Under the pieces are notes generated by a model. The model made no database searches. It saw nothing but the letters and a program-made list of their open reading frames with translations, and was not told the origin of the DNA. A stretch of 64,000 nt of DNA, from the NCBI GenBank assembly GCA_032622095.1, contig CP136066.1, forward strand, positions 94,759,319 through 94,823,318. The letters are read 5' to 3'. The stretch's first letter is position 1. Every line of letters begins with the position of its first letter. The translations under genes and the position numbers were made by a program. Shown piece after piece: positions 33,301 through 44,984 of this stretch. This stretch comes from Siphonodentalium dalli (lineage: Eukaryota > Mollusca > Scaphopoda > Gadilida > Siphonodentaliidae).

Positions 33301-35015
33301 CATTACTAAACCGTTTAGCACAGTCCACTTCACTCATCCGATCATCACTAAACTTGAGGAGATGGCTCCATATAAGCGCCTGGCGCTTGATGTCAAATCC
33401 TCTTCTCTCTCAGACTTATCATACTTACATATATATATATATTAACATCATTTTGTAAATTGTTGTATAAATCTGGGATACTAAATAAATAATGTTTACA
33501 CCATCACTAAACTTCATATTTATCTTGATATTGATCTATCAGATGAGAGCTATCAAATATTTTTTTAATTTTATAGGAAAAAATGGTCGCCAGCGGCCAT
33601 ATTGCATTTACGTTATATGTTATCGCGTCATGTCGATATCTAGTATTACTTAGAAATTTCACCTTTCCAGATTCATAATTGCTCCATTGACTGTAACAGA
33701 TGGAATTATTCCCCTCTTCGGATAGAGTGTCACTGAAACTTTATTTTGTCAGACTGTCTGTATAGTCACTGATTATATATGGCAATAATCTGTAATAAGA
33801 TGTAGCACTATTTTATTTTATATTTACATGCAGTGCTGTTTTTATACAACAATTATAATCCCCCCCTAGATCATCATGTGATCGACCATACATCGCGCGA
33901 GGACCTGGTTGAATTAAGGGGGGTTTTTATGGATAACTTCTGTCCTCAAGCTAGATTATACTTATGACATTTAATGGCATGTTTCTAACATGGAGGGTTA
34001 GATATGCGTGAGACACCATCACTCTTCAATTCACACCAAGTTATCAGCTGTCATATTCGGATATTAGAACCCATAGCCATTATATATGGTTTATTTTGTG
34101 TATACTAGTAATATTGTTATTTTCAGTACCTTTATATACCAGTACTGTGTATAACAATGCATATACATTAATCCATGTATACATGTATATTGATTCAACG
34201 GATTCAGTGGTTTTGTCCATCAGTCTATCAAATTTGCGGGGAAAACATGGCCACAAGCAGTACACCCTGTTAAATTTCGAATTTGAATCAATTGGCGCAC
34301 CCTGCAGCCAGCTTTTATTGGAGAACTTTTTCTCATGTGGATAGTTTGGGTCACCGCTAGATGTGAGCCATGTTTTGTTCTCAAGCTGTCCTTGTGAAGA
34401 CATCACTGCCAGCGGTGATCTTGAATTTTACTATTTTTATGGCTAAATAATTTGGTTGATCCTACAGACGACACCCCTTGTCCGATCGTCACCAGATTCC
34501 ACAATGATCTTCTGGATAACCAGGGGGAGAGTAATCTAATTTTCCCGAATTTCGTTAAAAAACATTACCACGGGCAGCAATTTGGTATCTTACTGTTTGA
34601 TCCTCTTTTGCGTGACTGAATTGTTTAGTAACTGTACAGTCATATCCCTCATCTGATAGTCACCACACTTTATATTGATCTTCGGGCTGACAACTAGATG
34701 GGAGCTATCGAATGCTTTGAATTTTTTTGGAAAACATTGTCGCCAGCAGTCATCTTCTATTTTGGTTTTTATATACATGTATATCTCTTCATTCGGATAG
34801 CCAGTATTACGTAGGTACTTCAACTTTCCGCATTCCTGTCATCATTTGAAATATAAAAATTTACCTGATACCATGCACCCTTCAAAATTTGTTTCGTCGT
34901 ATCTATTTTAATGACCCGTATGGTAATATTGATACAGATATATTTGTCAAACATTTCTTTGTACAATATACAGGTATTTAGTTTGTAACTAAATCTAGAA
35001 ATATATAATAGTAGC
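33301..35015. other. No gene seen (33.3-35.0 kb); diffuse old repeats
   Basis: Loosely repeated blocks occur: GGTCGCCAGCGGCCAT near 33588, TGGCCACAAGCAG near 34249, TTGTCGCCAGCAGTCATC near 34737, and a recurring CTATC-AAT box. They suggest a decayed tandem family. Frames of 76-108 codons on both strands cover the same bases and carry no recognisable motif. Confidence 0.4.
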
Positions 35016-35017
35016 TG

Positions 35018-35655
35018 GTGGACCCTACTTCGTCCGGGATGTTCCCCTCTGATTTTCGGAGAATTGCGCGATTTAACCTTGAATTGACCATTTTAAAGGT
35101 GAACGTCATGTCGGGTCACGATTTGACCCGCCCAAAACACTCCCCGGACAAAAGTCACGACAAAAGTACCCGTCGAAATCCGCCCGGCTTTACCCGATTT
35201 GACCTTGAATTGACAATTTTGAATGTCAAGATCAGGTCAGGGTCATAATTTGACCCACCCGAAACACTCCTGGGACAAAAGTAACAGTAGGTATTATATT
35301 TCGTTGAAATACTTCGTTTTACCAGATTTGACCTTGAATTGATCTTTTTGAATGTCAAAGTCAGGTCGGGATCAAGATTTGACCCGTCCAAATAGTCCAG
35401 AAACATGCCTACATCAGCACGTTCGAGAACATGGTCCCACGTGAAATTGGACCCGTCAATATTGCTCCCGGGATCGAAGTAGTCCTACACACAAATTTTT
35501 AGTCGGATCGGTCTAGGTCCAGAAACATGCCTATGAGCGAGGTCAAGTTGACACGTTAAATACCAAATCCGAGTCGGATCAGTCGAGCAGTGTTAGAGTC
35601 TATAACACATACACACATGCATTCATGCATACACATACATACATACAGGTGTTCC
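35018..35655. repeat. Tandem family with GGTCAAGGTCAGG units, locus 2
   Basis: Three units (35070, 35200, 35330) match those at 30185-30715. They are followed by CCAGAAACATGCCTA twice (35397 and 35519), AAATCCGAGTCGGATCAGTC and a CA/CATA-rich tail ending at about 35648. The microsatellite tail suggests the end of a retroposed or transposed unit. Confidence 0.75.
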
Positions 35656-36426
35656 AAAATGTATAATCGATAGCTACAACAATTCTATGGTAGATAGTTC
35701 ACGGCCGACCTGATGCATGCATCTTAGTTTTCTTGTATTAGTATAATGAATAATGGACAACCTACGCCTTCCAGAGTCTGTTGCATTACTACATACACAA
35801 TGGCCGAGTCATAATTAATGTGCATTTTTGTGATTAGAATAACGACAAGCTACGTCAGAGACTTGTTTTGGAAATATACGAAATATCTATCGTCCCCTTG
35901 ATGACATACGCCGCAGATGTTTTGAGCCACGAAAATATTAAACCACTGGAAAAACTAGAATTATGGTTTCTCTAATTTGTAGCCAATCTGATAAAATCGA
36001 CCCCAACCATATTTGTGTACGGAAAGTTAGGCATCTACCCAATCGGAAAGCAATTGCAAATTCGCTGTCTATCTTAATTTGAGTAAACTACTGACAATTA
36101 ATTTGCGATCTTTGAAACTATACTTCTCTATTCTAACTGGAAACACTCATGGCTGGAACATGTACGCCGAACGGTGGACAATCTGGGACTAATATATATA
36201 TGGATAAATCAAGCCTTTAATGACTATACCAGCTTTAATGAATCGGTGAAACAAAAATTCATGGACACATACAGACAGGAGTGGCGCGTTTCCATAGATA
36301 CCTCTAGAAAAAGTGCATTTTACTGGAGTTGAACATGACTTTGGTAGAGAAATATGATAGAACAGCCGTTACACGTCTAACAAAATATAGAACGAGAACT
36401 CACCACTTGCCATGCATTTGAAACCG
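35656..36426. other. No gene seen (35.66-36.43 kb)
   Basis: Short chance frames only; includes the small fragment of the 32.3-kb repeat near 35805. Confidence 0.4.
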
Positions 36427-37327
36427 GGTCCTGGATAGTCCAAGTCTTCTCGTACTAAAACCAGCTAAGATATTTTGATGGCGAGATGCTGGCATTTAGT
36501 CCGAGTTCCAGGCCCATGCATTCCTATGACACGACTTACGCCCATGATCTGTGGCGGGAATTTGTGGTCTATTTTACTCGATTAACCTAACAAATCAATA
36601 CATGATGCTATATACATCGGGAAGAGTGACATCTTGTTGTCATAATGGTGTATAATAATCTAACTTTCATGTCAAATTACGCATAGCATATTCCGGTTGA
36701 TTGTCACCGACATCGCTGTTTTTATATTTTGTTTACGTTTTAACTGTAACGAAGAACCTCGGCATAGTCCGGAGTTTTTTTTGACCGAGACGAATTTCTA
36801 TACAAACAAAATGGCAGGCCCCATATTATTCTAATGCTCGTTGTGTTTACACTGTTTTAAACTGTGAGATGGTTGTAAATCCCGTCATTTATTTAATGTA
36901 TTACATTTATATCTTCAATATTTACTTAATCTGTGTATTTATATATTTATTGACACGTATAATTACGATTACAATGGAGAATTCATCGTGCGTGGTTGAT
37001 TGAAAATCTACGGAATATTTTCACCGGAAAATGCCGAACGCAGTTCGCGAGGTCAACTGAGTTCGCATACTTTTAAAAATATGTAAACACTGCGGCAAAT
37101 GTCTCTTTTCACATTAAATTACCGCTTTCAATTCACAACTGATATCCGTTTATTGTCGCAATTGTGATATTTTATTTCATATAATTGTGGTTTTATTTGA
37201 GCGGGTCACTAACGCTTAAGTCGTGTCATAGGAATGCATGGGCCTGGAACTCGGACTAAATGCCAGCATCTCGCCATCAAAATATCTTAGCTGGTTTTAA
37301 TACGAGAAGACTTGGACTAGGTCCTGG
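36427..37327. mobile_element. 901-bp element with ~110-bp terminal inverted repeats
   Basis: The left arm (36427-36538) runs TAGTCCAAGTCTTCTCGTAC, CAGCTAAGATATTTTGATGG, ATGCTGGCATTTAGTCCGAG, CCCATGCATTCCTATGACAC. The right arm (37217-37327) is its near-exact complement. The ~680-bp interior encodes nothing recognisable. I could not define a target duplication. Confidence 0.85.
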
Positions 37328-37504
37328 ACAAACCACGACTACTCCGACAGGATGTGTACCTTATTGAGTTAATGTAAATTTGGGGTGGAAAGATCATTGT
37401 CATGTCGACAAATGAGAAGTTGTTATTAGATAGTTGTTGTCAGATGAGTATAGCTTGGTGAGAGTTCATTCTTGTCTCAACTGTCGAGTCAGCAAGTCAG
37501 ATTT

Positions 37505-38418
37505 ATTAACGCCCATCGGGTGTATACTGGTGGCCAAATATTAGAAACATGTGGGCCGATGCGCCGATGGGATTTTTATAAATAGAAAATTAGTTTTTTT
37601 CCGGTTTATTTATTTAAAAGTCGAACTGCTTGATCAGGAGACCGGTCACCGGTAAAAGGTATAGTTGGGAATTTCAATTTCGTTTATTGTCCTTTACATT
37701 ATTATGTCAATAATGTTGATTTTTGGTTTGTGACAAGCTATGTCAATTACCAATAAAAGAAATTTAAAAGATAATTTGTAAGTCTTATATTTCAAACTTT
37801 TATAGATATTTTTCGTTCTGCAGCCTACTGCATGATGGTTGCGGTCGGAGACGACCGAGTCGGCCGCCGGTTCGTTAGTTAGGTGCTGGTTGTTATTGTT
37901 ATTTTAACGGAATTCTGAGTTGGTCATTCGCGAAACCAATATATTTTATATTCTATAATTAAAATCATGGGTATATACTATGATCTTGTTTATGGAAATT
38001 GTAGGAAGTCTAGCCGTGTCAAATTGAGCTATAGCGATGGGATTTCTCGCAGGACAACACATTTCGGGTTTTCGTGGGGTGTGTATCCGCTGGATGTCTT
38101 ATAGTTGCAGTATGTAACAATTATGACCGCGTTAATTCCTTTCGATGTTTAGGTATGAACAATGGCTGGACCATGCAGTCTTGGCGGGAACTCAATACCT
38201 CCGATTTTTTAACCGCATTTAGAAGCTTTCTGGTGTGGTGAATGAGAAACCTGTAGTAATAAGCCGTAGTTGTTTGTAATAATTCGAAGGATTAGTTGTT
38301 TTAACGGAATTCTGAGGCAGTGAATTCGTGTAACCAATATATTTTATATTATAATTTATATTTATGGCTAATAATATGATCATGAGGGAGTTACCATTTC
38401 TGATTATGGTTTTCTTGT
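37505..38418 (-). mobile_element. Repeat E, copy 1
   Basis: The left edge ACGCCCATCGGGTGTATACT and the right edge CATTTCTGATTATGGTTTTC are the reverse complements of the two edges of the repeat at 43862-44836. Sequence around 38105-38418 matches closely; the middle (37600-38090) does not. A second partial block (TTAACGGAATTCTGAG...CCAATATATTTTATATT) at 37912-37965 duplicates 38299-38350. No TIR; class unknown. Confidence 0.65.
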
Positions 38419-38845
38419 TTGTTATGCGGAACGGACGATCAACTCGCTTAGTTTCTAGTGTCATTGGCGAACCGAGTTATGGCGCAGAATCCAGAACAAG
38501 CAGCAGCGATTCCCGACAGCCTGCAGATTAAACTCCACGCAGCGCCCTCTACGTTATCACTGCGATATAGCACTGCCACAAGGATGGTACTTTGCGGACC
38601 GATACATCTATTTTTACATATCGTCGGAACTATATTTAGTCACCTATTGTCTTATTTTGACCACCAAAAGTTTGCATAATGGTAATTCTTTCGGTACTGA
38701 TAAGAACAATATGAAATGAGCCAGACAATTTTAATCATAAAACATAAGAACTAAGAACACATGTCCTTATGGCAGTGGTATCTCAGCAGAGCGATGGGAG
38801 ATAACTCTGCCTGGAGTTTTCCTGCATATAGCGATAACTACGGCG

Positions 38846-39352
38846 GTGCAAAGATCGCAAAACGAGATGTTGACAAACATGAGAACTTTGATGACGACAG
38901 AGCTAGGTGGATTCCACAGACAGATAAGTGGCTCACAAATTGACATTTCTCAACAACAAATGAATCAGATTGATAGTTTGAGGGACAATTCGTATAGATT
39001 CAAGAGTAGAAGCAGCGAAGATCAGTACAAACACAATTTGAAAGTTTTAACAAAGCTTAATGCAGCACAGCTCTCTTTGAGCGATAACCCTCAACACGCA
39101 GGACTAGATTCAGCAAAAGAAAAGATTCAAGAAGGTATCGAGCTTGTCAATTTTAGACAAAAATGTATTAAAATTGTGGATGGGAACGAAACTGGTTGGG
39201 ATGTGGTTAATTAGTACATTTCTAATCCTTTAGCTGATGATTCCGAGGACGAGAAACGAATCAACCGAGCAGTTAACGTCGCGGCGAGAAAGAATAAGCA
39301 GAAAATAGCAAGAAACGTGTCGTCAAACAGAAGCCGTATGTCACCATGGGAT
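38846..39352 (+). pseudogene. Retroelement ORF1-like fragment, copy A (DIRS/tyrosine-recombinase type?)
   Basis: The frame opens at 38846 and runs to TAG at 39212-39214, then remains open in the same frame to about 39381. Visible blocks in order: a Gln-rich helix (SQIDISQQQMNQIDSLR); FKSRSSEDQYKHNLK; a helix to KIQEGIELV; RQKCIKIVDGNETGW; and, after the stop, PLADDSEDEKRINRA followed by ARKNKQ. A continuous 'FK-EdQy-fN', 'RQK-IKiaD-GW', 'LAdDSeDEKRI-rA' series is what I recall from N-terminal ORFs of DIRS-like retroelements in aquatic invertebrates. That family call is from memory. The stop replaces what should be an acidic residue before YISNPLADD. A good frame just upstream (38761-38880, GDNSAWSFPAY) in another phase suggests a frameshift as well. 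Confidence 0.5.
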
Positions 39353-39587
39353 TTCCCTGTGCCAACACTCATGCGAAAATAAGCTTAGTTCTGCATGAAA
39401 CCACATACCATGCCAAGACTTGGAGACACCATGCCCTCATTATAATGTGTATAGAATGCAGTGAATCGAATGCGTGGAATTTCGCTACCTGACCTCTACA
39501 ACTTAAGCACATTTTGTAAATACGACTTGAAATGGTATATCATTCATTACCTTCGAAACCACGCACCTACTCCATTCTCTGTATGTG

Positions 39588-39655
39588 TTAGGATTAGGGT
39601 TAGGGTTAGGGTCGGGGCTACGGTTAGGGTTAGGGTCGGGGTTAGGACATACCCT
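39588..39655 (+). repeat. Interstitial telomere-like tract, copy A
   Basis: About ten TTAGGG-type hexamers with variants (TCGGGG, CTACGG) within the duplicated block. It is an interstitial degenerate tract, not a chromosome end, because ordinary sequence continues on both sides. Confidence 0.85.
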
Positions 39656-39828
39656 TGAAATGTCAATGCCAGCAATGTCATTGATTTTGTTAACGATGTC
39701 GGGTTATAGGATCAGCTCCAATCAACGCATTATGTATAGTGTTTTTGCAGGTTGTTTTAACATTTTCGCAAATGAAACACGACGGAATTGGAAACATACT
39801 CACAATCATGTAATAAATAGAGGATCTA

Positions 39829-39955
39829 CAAGTGGTCCCCAGTATATAGCGGAATTTACAAAACTCGTCCATTAAATTAGGTCTGGACCGAGCCGTCCTG
39901 ACCTAATTTACTGGACCAGTTTTGTAAATTCCGCTGTAAACTGGGGACGACTTGT
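39829..39955. repeat. 127-bp hairpin in duplicated block A
   Basis: ACAAGTGGTCCCCAGT, AGCGGAATTTACAAAACT and TAAATTAGGTC pair with GACCTAATTTA, AGTTTTGTAAATTCCGCT and ACTGGGGACGACTTGT around a short GGAC-CGAGCC-GTCC turn. The same hairpin is at 45268-45395. Confidence 0.88.
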
Positions 39956-40286
39956 AAATTATATCCATTACATGATCCAAAACCTCGGCAAAACATACTT
40001 AAATCGACAAATTGGACGCGAAACTAACAAAGGCTTCTGTGAGGCATGCGATGACGTTCACGAAACTATGCGTAGTTTGCCAGTGTAAAGAAATAGTCCC
40101 AAAATAAATAAGACCCTTCGGCGTATTGGAAGCCGTAGCATTTTTAGACGTAGCGTACGACAAACCGGAAGTCAAAGGTCACCTGGCACTATTTCCTGTT
40201 AACGTTTCTTATCACAATTTATAGAATGGGTTTATTGAATTGAATAAGGGTATGGTCATGTAATAAAAGCAATTACCAAATTGTTA

Positions 40287-40552
40287 AAGGTACTCAATCC
40301 GATCAGACGCTCCTAAATTTCTATTTCTTTGGCTTCGGGGGTTAAAAAATTGTTGATTCGAGTCGAGGAACCGACCCATTAAAGCTCAGATTGATCAGAT
40401 ATCCATTTTTGAAGTTTGTTATTTCAATTGTTTGTGGACCAGAAACACGAGGTCAAATATGGATAACTCTAAAATCAAGTGGTAATAATATCTTTTACCC
40501 CCGAAGCCAAAGTAATAGTAATTTAGGAGCGTCTGATTGGATTGTGTACCTT
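40287..40552. mobile_element. MITE with AAGGTACTCAATCCGAT ends, copy 2
   Basis: A 266-bp copy flanked by TA (40285-40286, 40553-40554). The ends extend well inward: AAGGTACTCAATCCGATCAG left; CTGATTGGATTGTGTACCTT right. The subterminal GGAGCGTC and CTTTGGCTTCGGGGGTTAAA pair with GACGCTCC-type and TTTTACCCCCGAAGCCAAAG blocks. Largely palindromic. Confidence 0.87.
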
Positions 40553-40921
40553 TAAGAGGGACTTATTTTTAGGTGTTTACCACGAGCTACACGGGAATCT
40601 CCGAGGAGTACGGCGTCATAATTGTGTATTCAATGGTCGAGAGATGATATTTTTATTATATTTTCATCAACTTGATACGTCAAAATATAAAAAATATTCC
40701 CATTCCCAGAAGGAACGTGATATCCTGCTCTTATGATGTTACCCTATACTCACAACACTGCGCCATGGCGTCAACTTTTGCGTAATTCGGTATCCTTGTG
40801 CGTTATTTTAACAGAAATGGCTTGTAATTTTGTAGACTTAAACACGTATATTAGGTCTAATCGTATGTTTAATTGTGGTCTGTGTCGTAACAAAATGGTA
40901 CAGCATATATAATAAACACAA

Positions 40922-41058
40922 CAGTCAACTTTTCTGAGTAGCGTACTGGTTTTCTCCTCCCGTGAGATGCGAGGATTATTTTCACTCGACTAGCACCTCT
41001 TAGAAATAATCCTCCGCATCTCACTCGAGGAGAAAAACTGTACTCAGAACAGTTAACT
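40922..41058. repeat. 137-bp hairpin
   Basis: AGTCAACTTTTCTGAGTA, GGTTTTCTCCTC and GAGATGCGAGGATTATTT pair with AAATAATCCTCCGCATCTC, GAGGAGAAAAAC and TACTCAGAACAGTTAACT. Loop of about 18 bases. Confidence 0.85.
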
Positions 41059-41666
41059 ATTGTCTATGAACTTGGTTACTGTTCGGTTGCACGTTTTGCC
41101 AAATTTCCTGGTATTTTAAATTGGATTTTCTCAAAATCTGTCACGAATTTTTTCGTGAAATTTGGTACGAGCGATTATTGTGACACAAATATTTAAGAAC
41201 CATCGACCCACTGGATATTATATCATCATTTACTTTACTTCAATGGCATGAAAATATTAAAATTTTTACTACTTTCCGGAAATGAGTACTTCTGTAAAAT
41301 AGATTTCTTGTTGATCAATGAAACATTGGGCTGCATGCATGAGGTGAGTTCTGGGCCATGGGTTCACAATCAAGTTGTAGCTGACCTTTTATATCTCTTA
41401 AGAGAGCTATCTTTATTACCTCCAAGTATAGGAGAGATCGATACACATGACATATAAATACAGTTGGATTAAAGTGGGCTCCCCTGGCCAGTGTGGTGGG
41501 CCGTTATGTACATGTATGGAGAGGTGTTGGAAACCACGAGAGTGAAGCATATATGCATTTGAATGTTCACTCAGCTTTTGTTGCAGGAACATCTGATTTG
41601 TCCAACAAATATGAAAGTTAGTCGTTACAACATGCGTGGGTGTTGAGAAGATAATTACAATGGACG
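41059..41666. other. No gene seen (41.06-41.67 kb)
   Basis: The part from about 41460 may be 3' flank/UTR of the adjacent minus-strand LINE fragment. The 69-codon plus-strand frame at 41248 shows no recognised motif. Confidence 0.4.
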
Positions 41667-42398
41667 TTACACGGGTTGCTGTACGCCATTCCTTATCATT
41701 GTGCTGAGAACGTACAGGAACTTCGCTGAATATAGTACTAGTTCCTTGAGGCAGTGAGATATGTGTTCTGTTAGGGTTTCCAGAGAACTTCCGAGGAGGG
41801 TTGCTACCAGGTCATCTCTGGCTAATGACGCAAGGTGAAAATATTCGGGTATGCTGAAACGAGAGATAATCCCTTCCCAAAAAGAGTTTATAATAATGAG
41901 TGCGGCTGGAGAAGAGCACACGAACATGGCGTGGTCGATTTCGTTCGAGTACACTTCGCTGCAGAGATGACACACTAAATTGTTGGCATATGTAGTCCTG
42001 TTGAGAAGCAGTACTAAGTTTTTGAGATATTTCAACATGTGAGCGTTTCCATGGAGAAGTTTCCAGACTGCCCAGTTTGATAGGGGATTAGGGTGAACTT
42101 TCCACAGAATTCGCAAGGATGGATCGGACGAAACTTTGGTCTCCCACGAGGAAATGAACGTTCCCCTGACAGCTGCCTTCACAAGGGTTATCCACGTTGA
42201 CAGTTTTGGGAAGACCCCAATGTCCAGGTAGTCGTTCAAATAGTTCAAAAGATCGTATTTGGCTAATATGGAGAACATTTCCTGTACAAAACCACTGGAG
42301 CGATTGTATAGTCTGTACAGGTGTGCTTTCAGGACAAACAGTCGTACTGGTAATTGATGGCCGAACGGTAGATGGATAAGATGGATAATTCCAGTTGA
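41667..42398 (-). pseudogene. Non-LTR retrotransposon ORF2, C-terminal fragment
   Basis: On the minus strand the frame is open from just after a stop at 42399-42401 down to the stop at 41667, about 240 codons. It is entered without a proper start (the first Met is internal, at 42278). The product has the features of the segment after the reverse transcriptase domain of LINE ORF2. It begins with a helical region (MFSILAKYDLLNYLNDYL), then WKLLHGNAHMLKYL, then a zinc-binding-like CHLC-x9-H-x4-C pattern (CHLCSEVYSNEIDHAMFVC). The last pattern matches the zf-RVT type motif. Catalytic RT motifs (FADD box) are absent, so the copy is 5'-truncated, as is usual for LINEs. Clade not assigned. Confidence 0.72.
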
Positions 42399-42401
42399 TT
42401 A

Positions 42402-43049
42402 CTCCCTGCTTGAGTAGAATATCAACATTTATTTTGATTGGGCTGGAATATTTGTGACTGCTTTAGTCTTCATTATGATATATGCATGAGTATGATGCTA
42501 TATTATGCAATTAAAGATCTAACTCAACATTATGATTACTCGGAATCAGGAAATCCTCGAGTACAAGCTTACACATTGTGAACCACTATCGCAGAAATAT
42601 GAGTTTGTCTTTCGATCAGCCATGGGGTTCCGATTCGACCGAACGGCTACACACGAAAGTTATTATTTAACCCGTTCAACACAAGGAATAGTCCTGTTAT
42701 GAGTGGTCTATATGCTAAAAACTCATGTCTCGTTGGGTGATGGCGCACCGATTAGCACATGGTTCATGCACTCACGAGTGATCAACAATCATCAAAGGGA
42801 TAATGGAGTCTGATAGAGGGCAATATCAATATAGAGTATATCATAGCCTTGTAGGGGCACTTGCATGACTCTGGGGAACTTTTACTTCAATAACCCATTC
42901 AGCACAATCATTCCAACATGGTAAATAAGTAAAGGAGGTTATATAAGGCCATAAATACAACGTGATTATTCTCATCTCAGATACAAGATACATAACTCTA
43001 TAAGCTCCATGAATTCCGTTCCCAGTTCCCAGTTCCCAGTTTATTCTCC
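42402..43049. other. No gene seen (42.4-43.05 kb)
   Basis: A minus-strand frame of 124 codons (42841-43215) overlaps the following tandem duplication and has no motif I recognise; treated as chance. Confidence 0.4.
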
Positions 43050-43348
43050 TAAAATAGCAATTTTCGTTACTAAATCGGCTGCCGTATCCTGAGTCATGGT
43101 GGTCACCCGGAATCCTTGTATTTTCATGCGGTGCCACCCCGCGGGCAACTATATGAAAGTCACGCGACCATGCAGCCCCTTCCAAATTTTCTAAAATTGG
43201 GCTGAAGTCGTGCATGGGGTGTCAAAATAGCACTTTTCGTTACTAAATCGGCTGCCGTATCCTGAGTCATGGTGGCAACCCGGTAATCCTTGTAATTTCG
43301 TGCGGTGCCACCCCGCGGGTAACTATAGGAAAGTCACGCGACCATGCA
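43050..43348. repeat. Two-copy tandem duplication, ~171-bp offset
   Basis: TTTCGTTACTAAATCGGCTG, TATCCTGAGTCATGGTGG, GTGCCACCCCGCGGG and AAAGTCACGCGACCATGCAG occur at 43063-43172 and again at 43234-43348. The second copy abuts the start of segmental duplication B, so the junction lies at or near its end. Confidence 0.88.
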
Positions 43349-43379
43349 GACATTTCTCAACAACAAATGAATCAGATTG

Positions 43380-43735
43380 ATAGTTTGAGGGACAATTAGT
43401 ATAGATTCAAGAGTAGAAGCAGCGAAGATCAGTACAAACACAATTTGAAAGTTTTAACAAAGCTTAATGCAGCACAGTTCTCTTTAAGCGATAACCCTCA
43501 ACACGCAGGACTAGATTCAGCAAAAGAAAAGATTCAAGAAGGTATCGAGCTTGTCAATTTTAGACAAAAATGTATTAAAATTGTGGATGGGAACGAAAAT
43601 GGTTGGGATGTGGTTAATTAGTACATTTCTAATCCTTTAGCTGATGATTCCGAGAACGAGAAACGAATCAACCGAGCAGTTAACGTCGCGGCGAGAAAGA
43701 ATAAGCAGAAACAGTTAAATAGCACGAAACGTGTC
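43380..43735 (+). pseudogene. Retroelement ORF1-like fragment, copy B
   Basis: Nearly identical to copy A but with an extra in-frame TAG at 43397-43399 (TCG in A) before FKSRSSEDQYKHNLK. The same TAG as in A is present at 43619-43621 before YISNPLADDSE. The shared second stop means both copies descend from an already dead sequence. No independent coding potential. Confidence 0.55.
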
Positions 43736-43861
43736 GTCAAACAGAAGCCGTATGTCACCATGGGATTTCCCTGTGCCAACACTCATGTGAAAATCAGCTT
43801 AGTTCTGCATGAAACCACATACCATGCCAAGACTTGGAGATACTATGCCCTCATTATAACA

Positions 43862-44836
43862 AGAAAACCATAATCAGAAATGGTAACGCCCTAAAGATTA
43901 TATTATTACGCATAAATATAAATTATAAAACAAAATGTAAAATATATTGCTTAAAACAACTAATCCTTCAAATTGTTACAAAAAACTACGGCTTATTACT
44001 GCAGGTTTCTAATTCACCACACCAGAAGTCTCTAAATGCGGATAAAAAATCGGAGTCATTGTGTTCCCGCCATAAAATCTTCAACAGTGGTCCAGCCATT
44101 CTTGATATCTAAACATTGAAAGCAATTAATGCGGTCATAATAGTTACATACTGCAACTATCAATCCAGCGAATTTGATATGATTGCTAGAACAAATCACT
44201 ACTATCATGATCGTGTCGTTATTTGTTTAAAATACGTATCAATTGACATATACGCACCCGTTCCCTCATTAAAACCAACATATTTCGACCATTTTAGGGG
44301 ATCTCCGCGAATTCTGGGAACTCCGCAAATAGACCTCCGCAAACAGGGACCTACTTCGAATTGTCACAACAGGCTATCTATCAGTTGGTTGAATACTATT
44401 TCCCTTTTTACTAAAGTAAATTAACAAGTAAATATCGAATGACGATAAATATATTTGTAAACAAGCATTGCAAATAATGTTATTGGGACGAAAAGTCGCA
44501 AGACTTGTTCCGTATTATGATGATCATGATCATGATATGATTGATAGAACAAACCACTATTATGATGATCGTGTCGTTGTTTGTTTAAAATACGTATCAA
44601 TTGACATATACGCACCCGTTCCCTCATTAAAATCAACATATTTCGACCATTTTAGGGGATCTCCGCGAATTCGGGGAACTCCCCAAATAGACATCCGCAA
44701 ACAGGGACCTACTGCGAATTGTCACAACCGGAAAAAGGAAAAACCAATTATCTATTTATAAAAGCTCCACAGACACACGGCGCATTCGGCGACACACGGC
44801 GATATACAATTTGCCCACCAGTGTACACCCGATGGG
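43862..44836 (+). mobile_element. Repeat E, copy 2, with internal tandem duplication
   Basis: It begins ACAAGAAAACCATAATCAGA and ends CCAGTGTACACCCGATGGGC. Relative to copy A of the segmental duplication it is an insertion. Inside, a ~200-bp unit (AAATACGTATCAATTGACAT, CACCCGTTCCCTCATTAAAA, TTTTAGGGGATCTCCGCGAA, CCGCAAACAGGGACCTACT) occurs at 44184 and again at 44541. The ends match copy 1 (37505-38418) in reverse; the middle differs. Confidence 0.65.
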
Positions 44837-44984
44837 CGTGAATGAGTATAGACTGCAGTGAATCGAATACGTGGAATTTCGCTACCTGACCTCTACAACT
44901 TAGGCACATTTTGTAAATACGACTTGAAATGGTATATCATTCATAACCGTCGAAACCACGCACCCACTCCATTCTCTGTATGTG

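Larger units (their letters stand above)
38944..40224 (+). repeat. Segmental duplication, copy A
   Basis: From ACATTTCTCAACAACAAATG to TTATCACAATTTATAGAAT this block matches 43352-45765. Copy B additionally carries the 43862-44836 insertion and a ~100-bp stretch near 45570-45690 missing from A. The block contains a dead retroelement frame, a telomere-like tract and a large hairpin. Confidence 0.9.

Noticed and set aside
39588-39655. True telomere
   Set aside because: Short, variant-rich, embedded between ordinary sequences and duplicated at 44985-45069.
42841-43215. 124-codon minus-strand frame as a gene
   Set aside because: It crosses a tandem duplication boundary, has no start context or motif, and the second duplicate does not preserve the frame.
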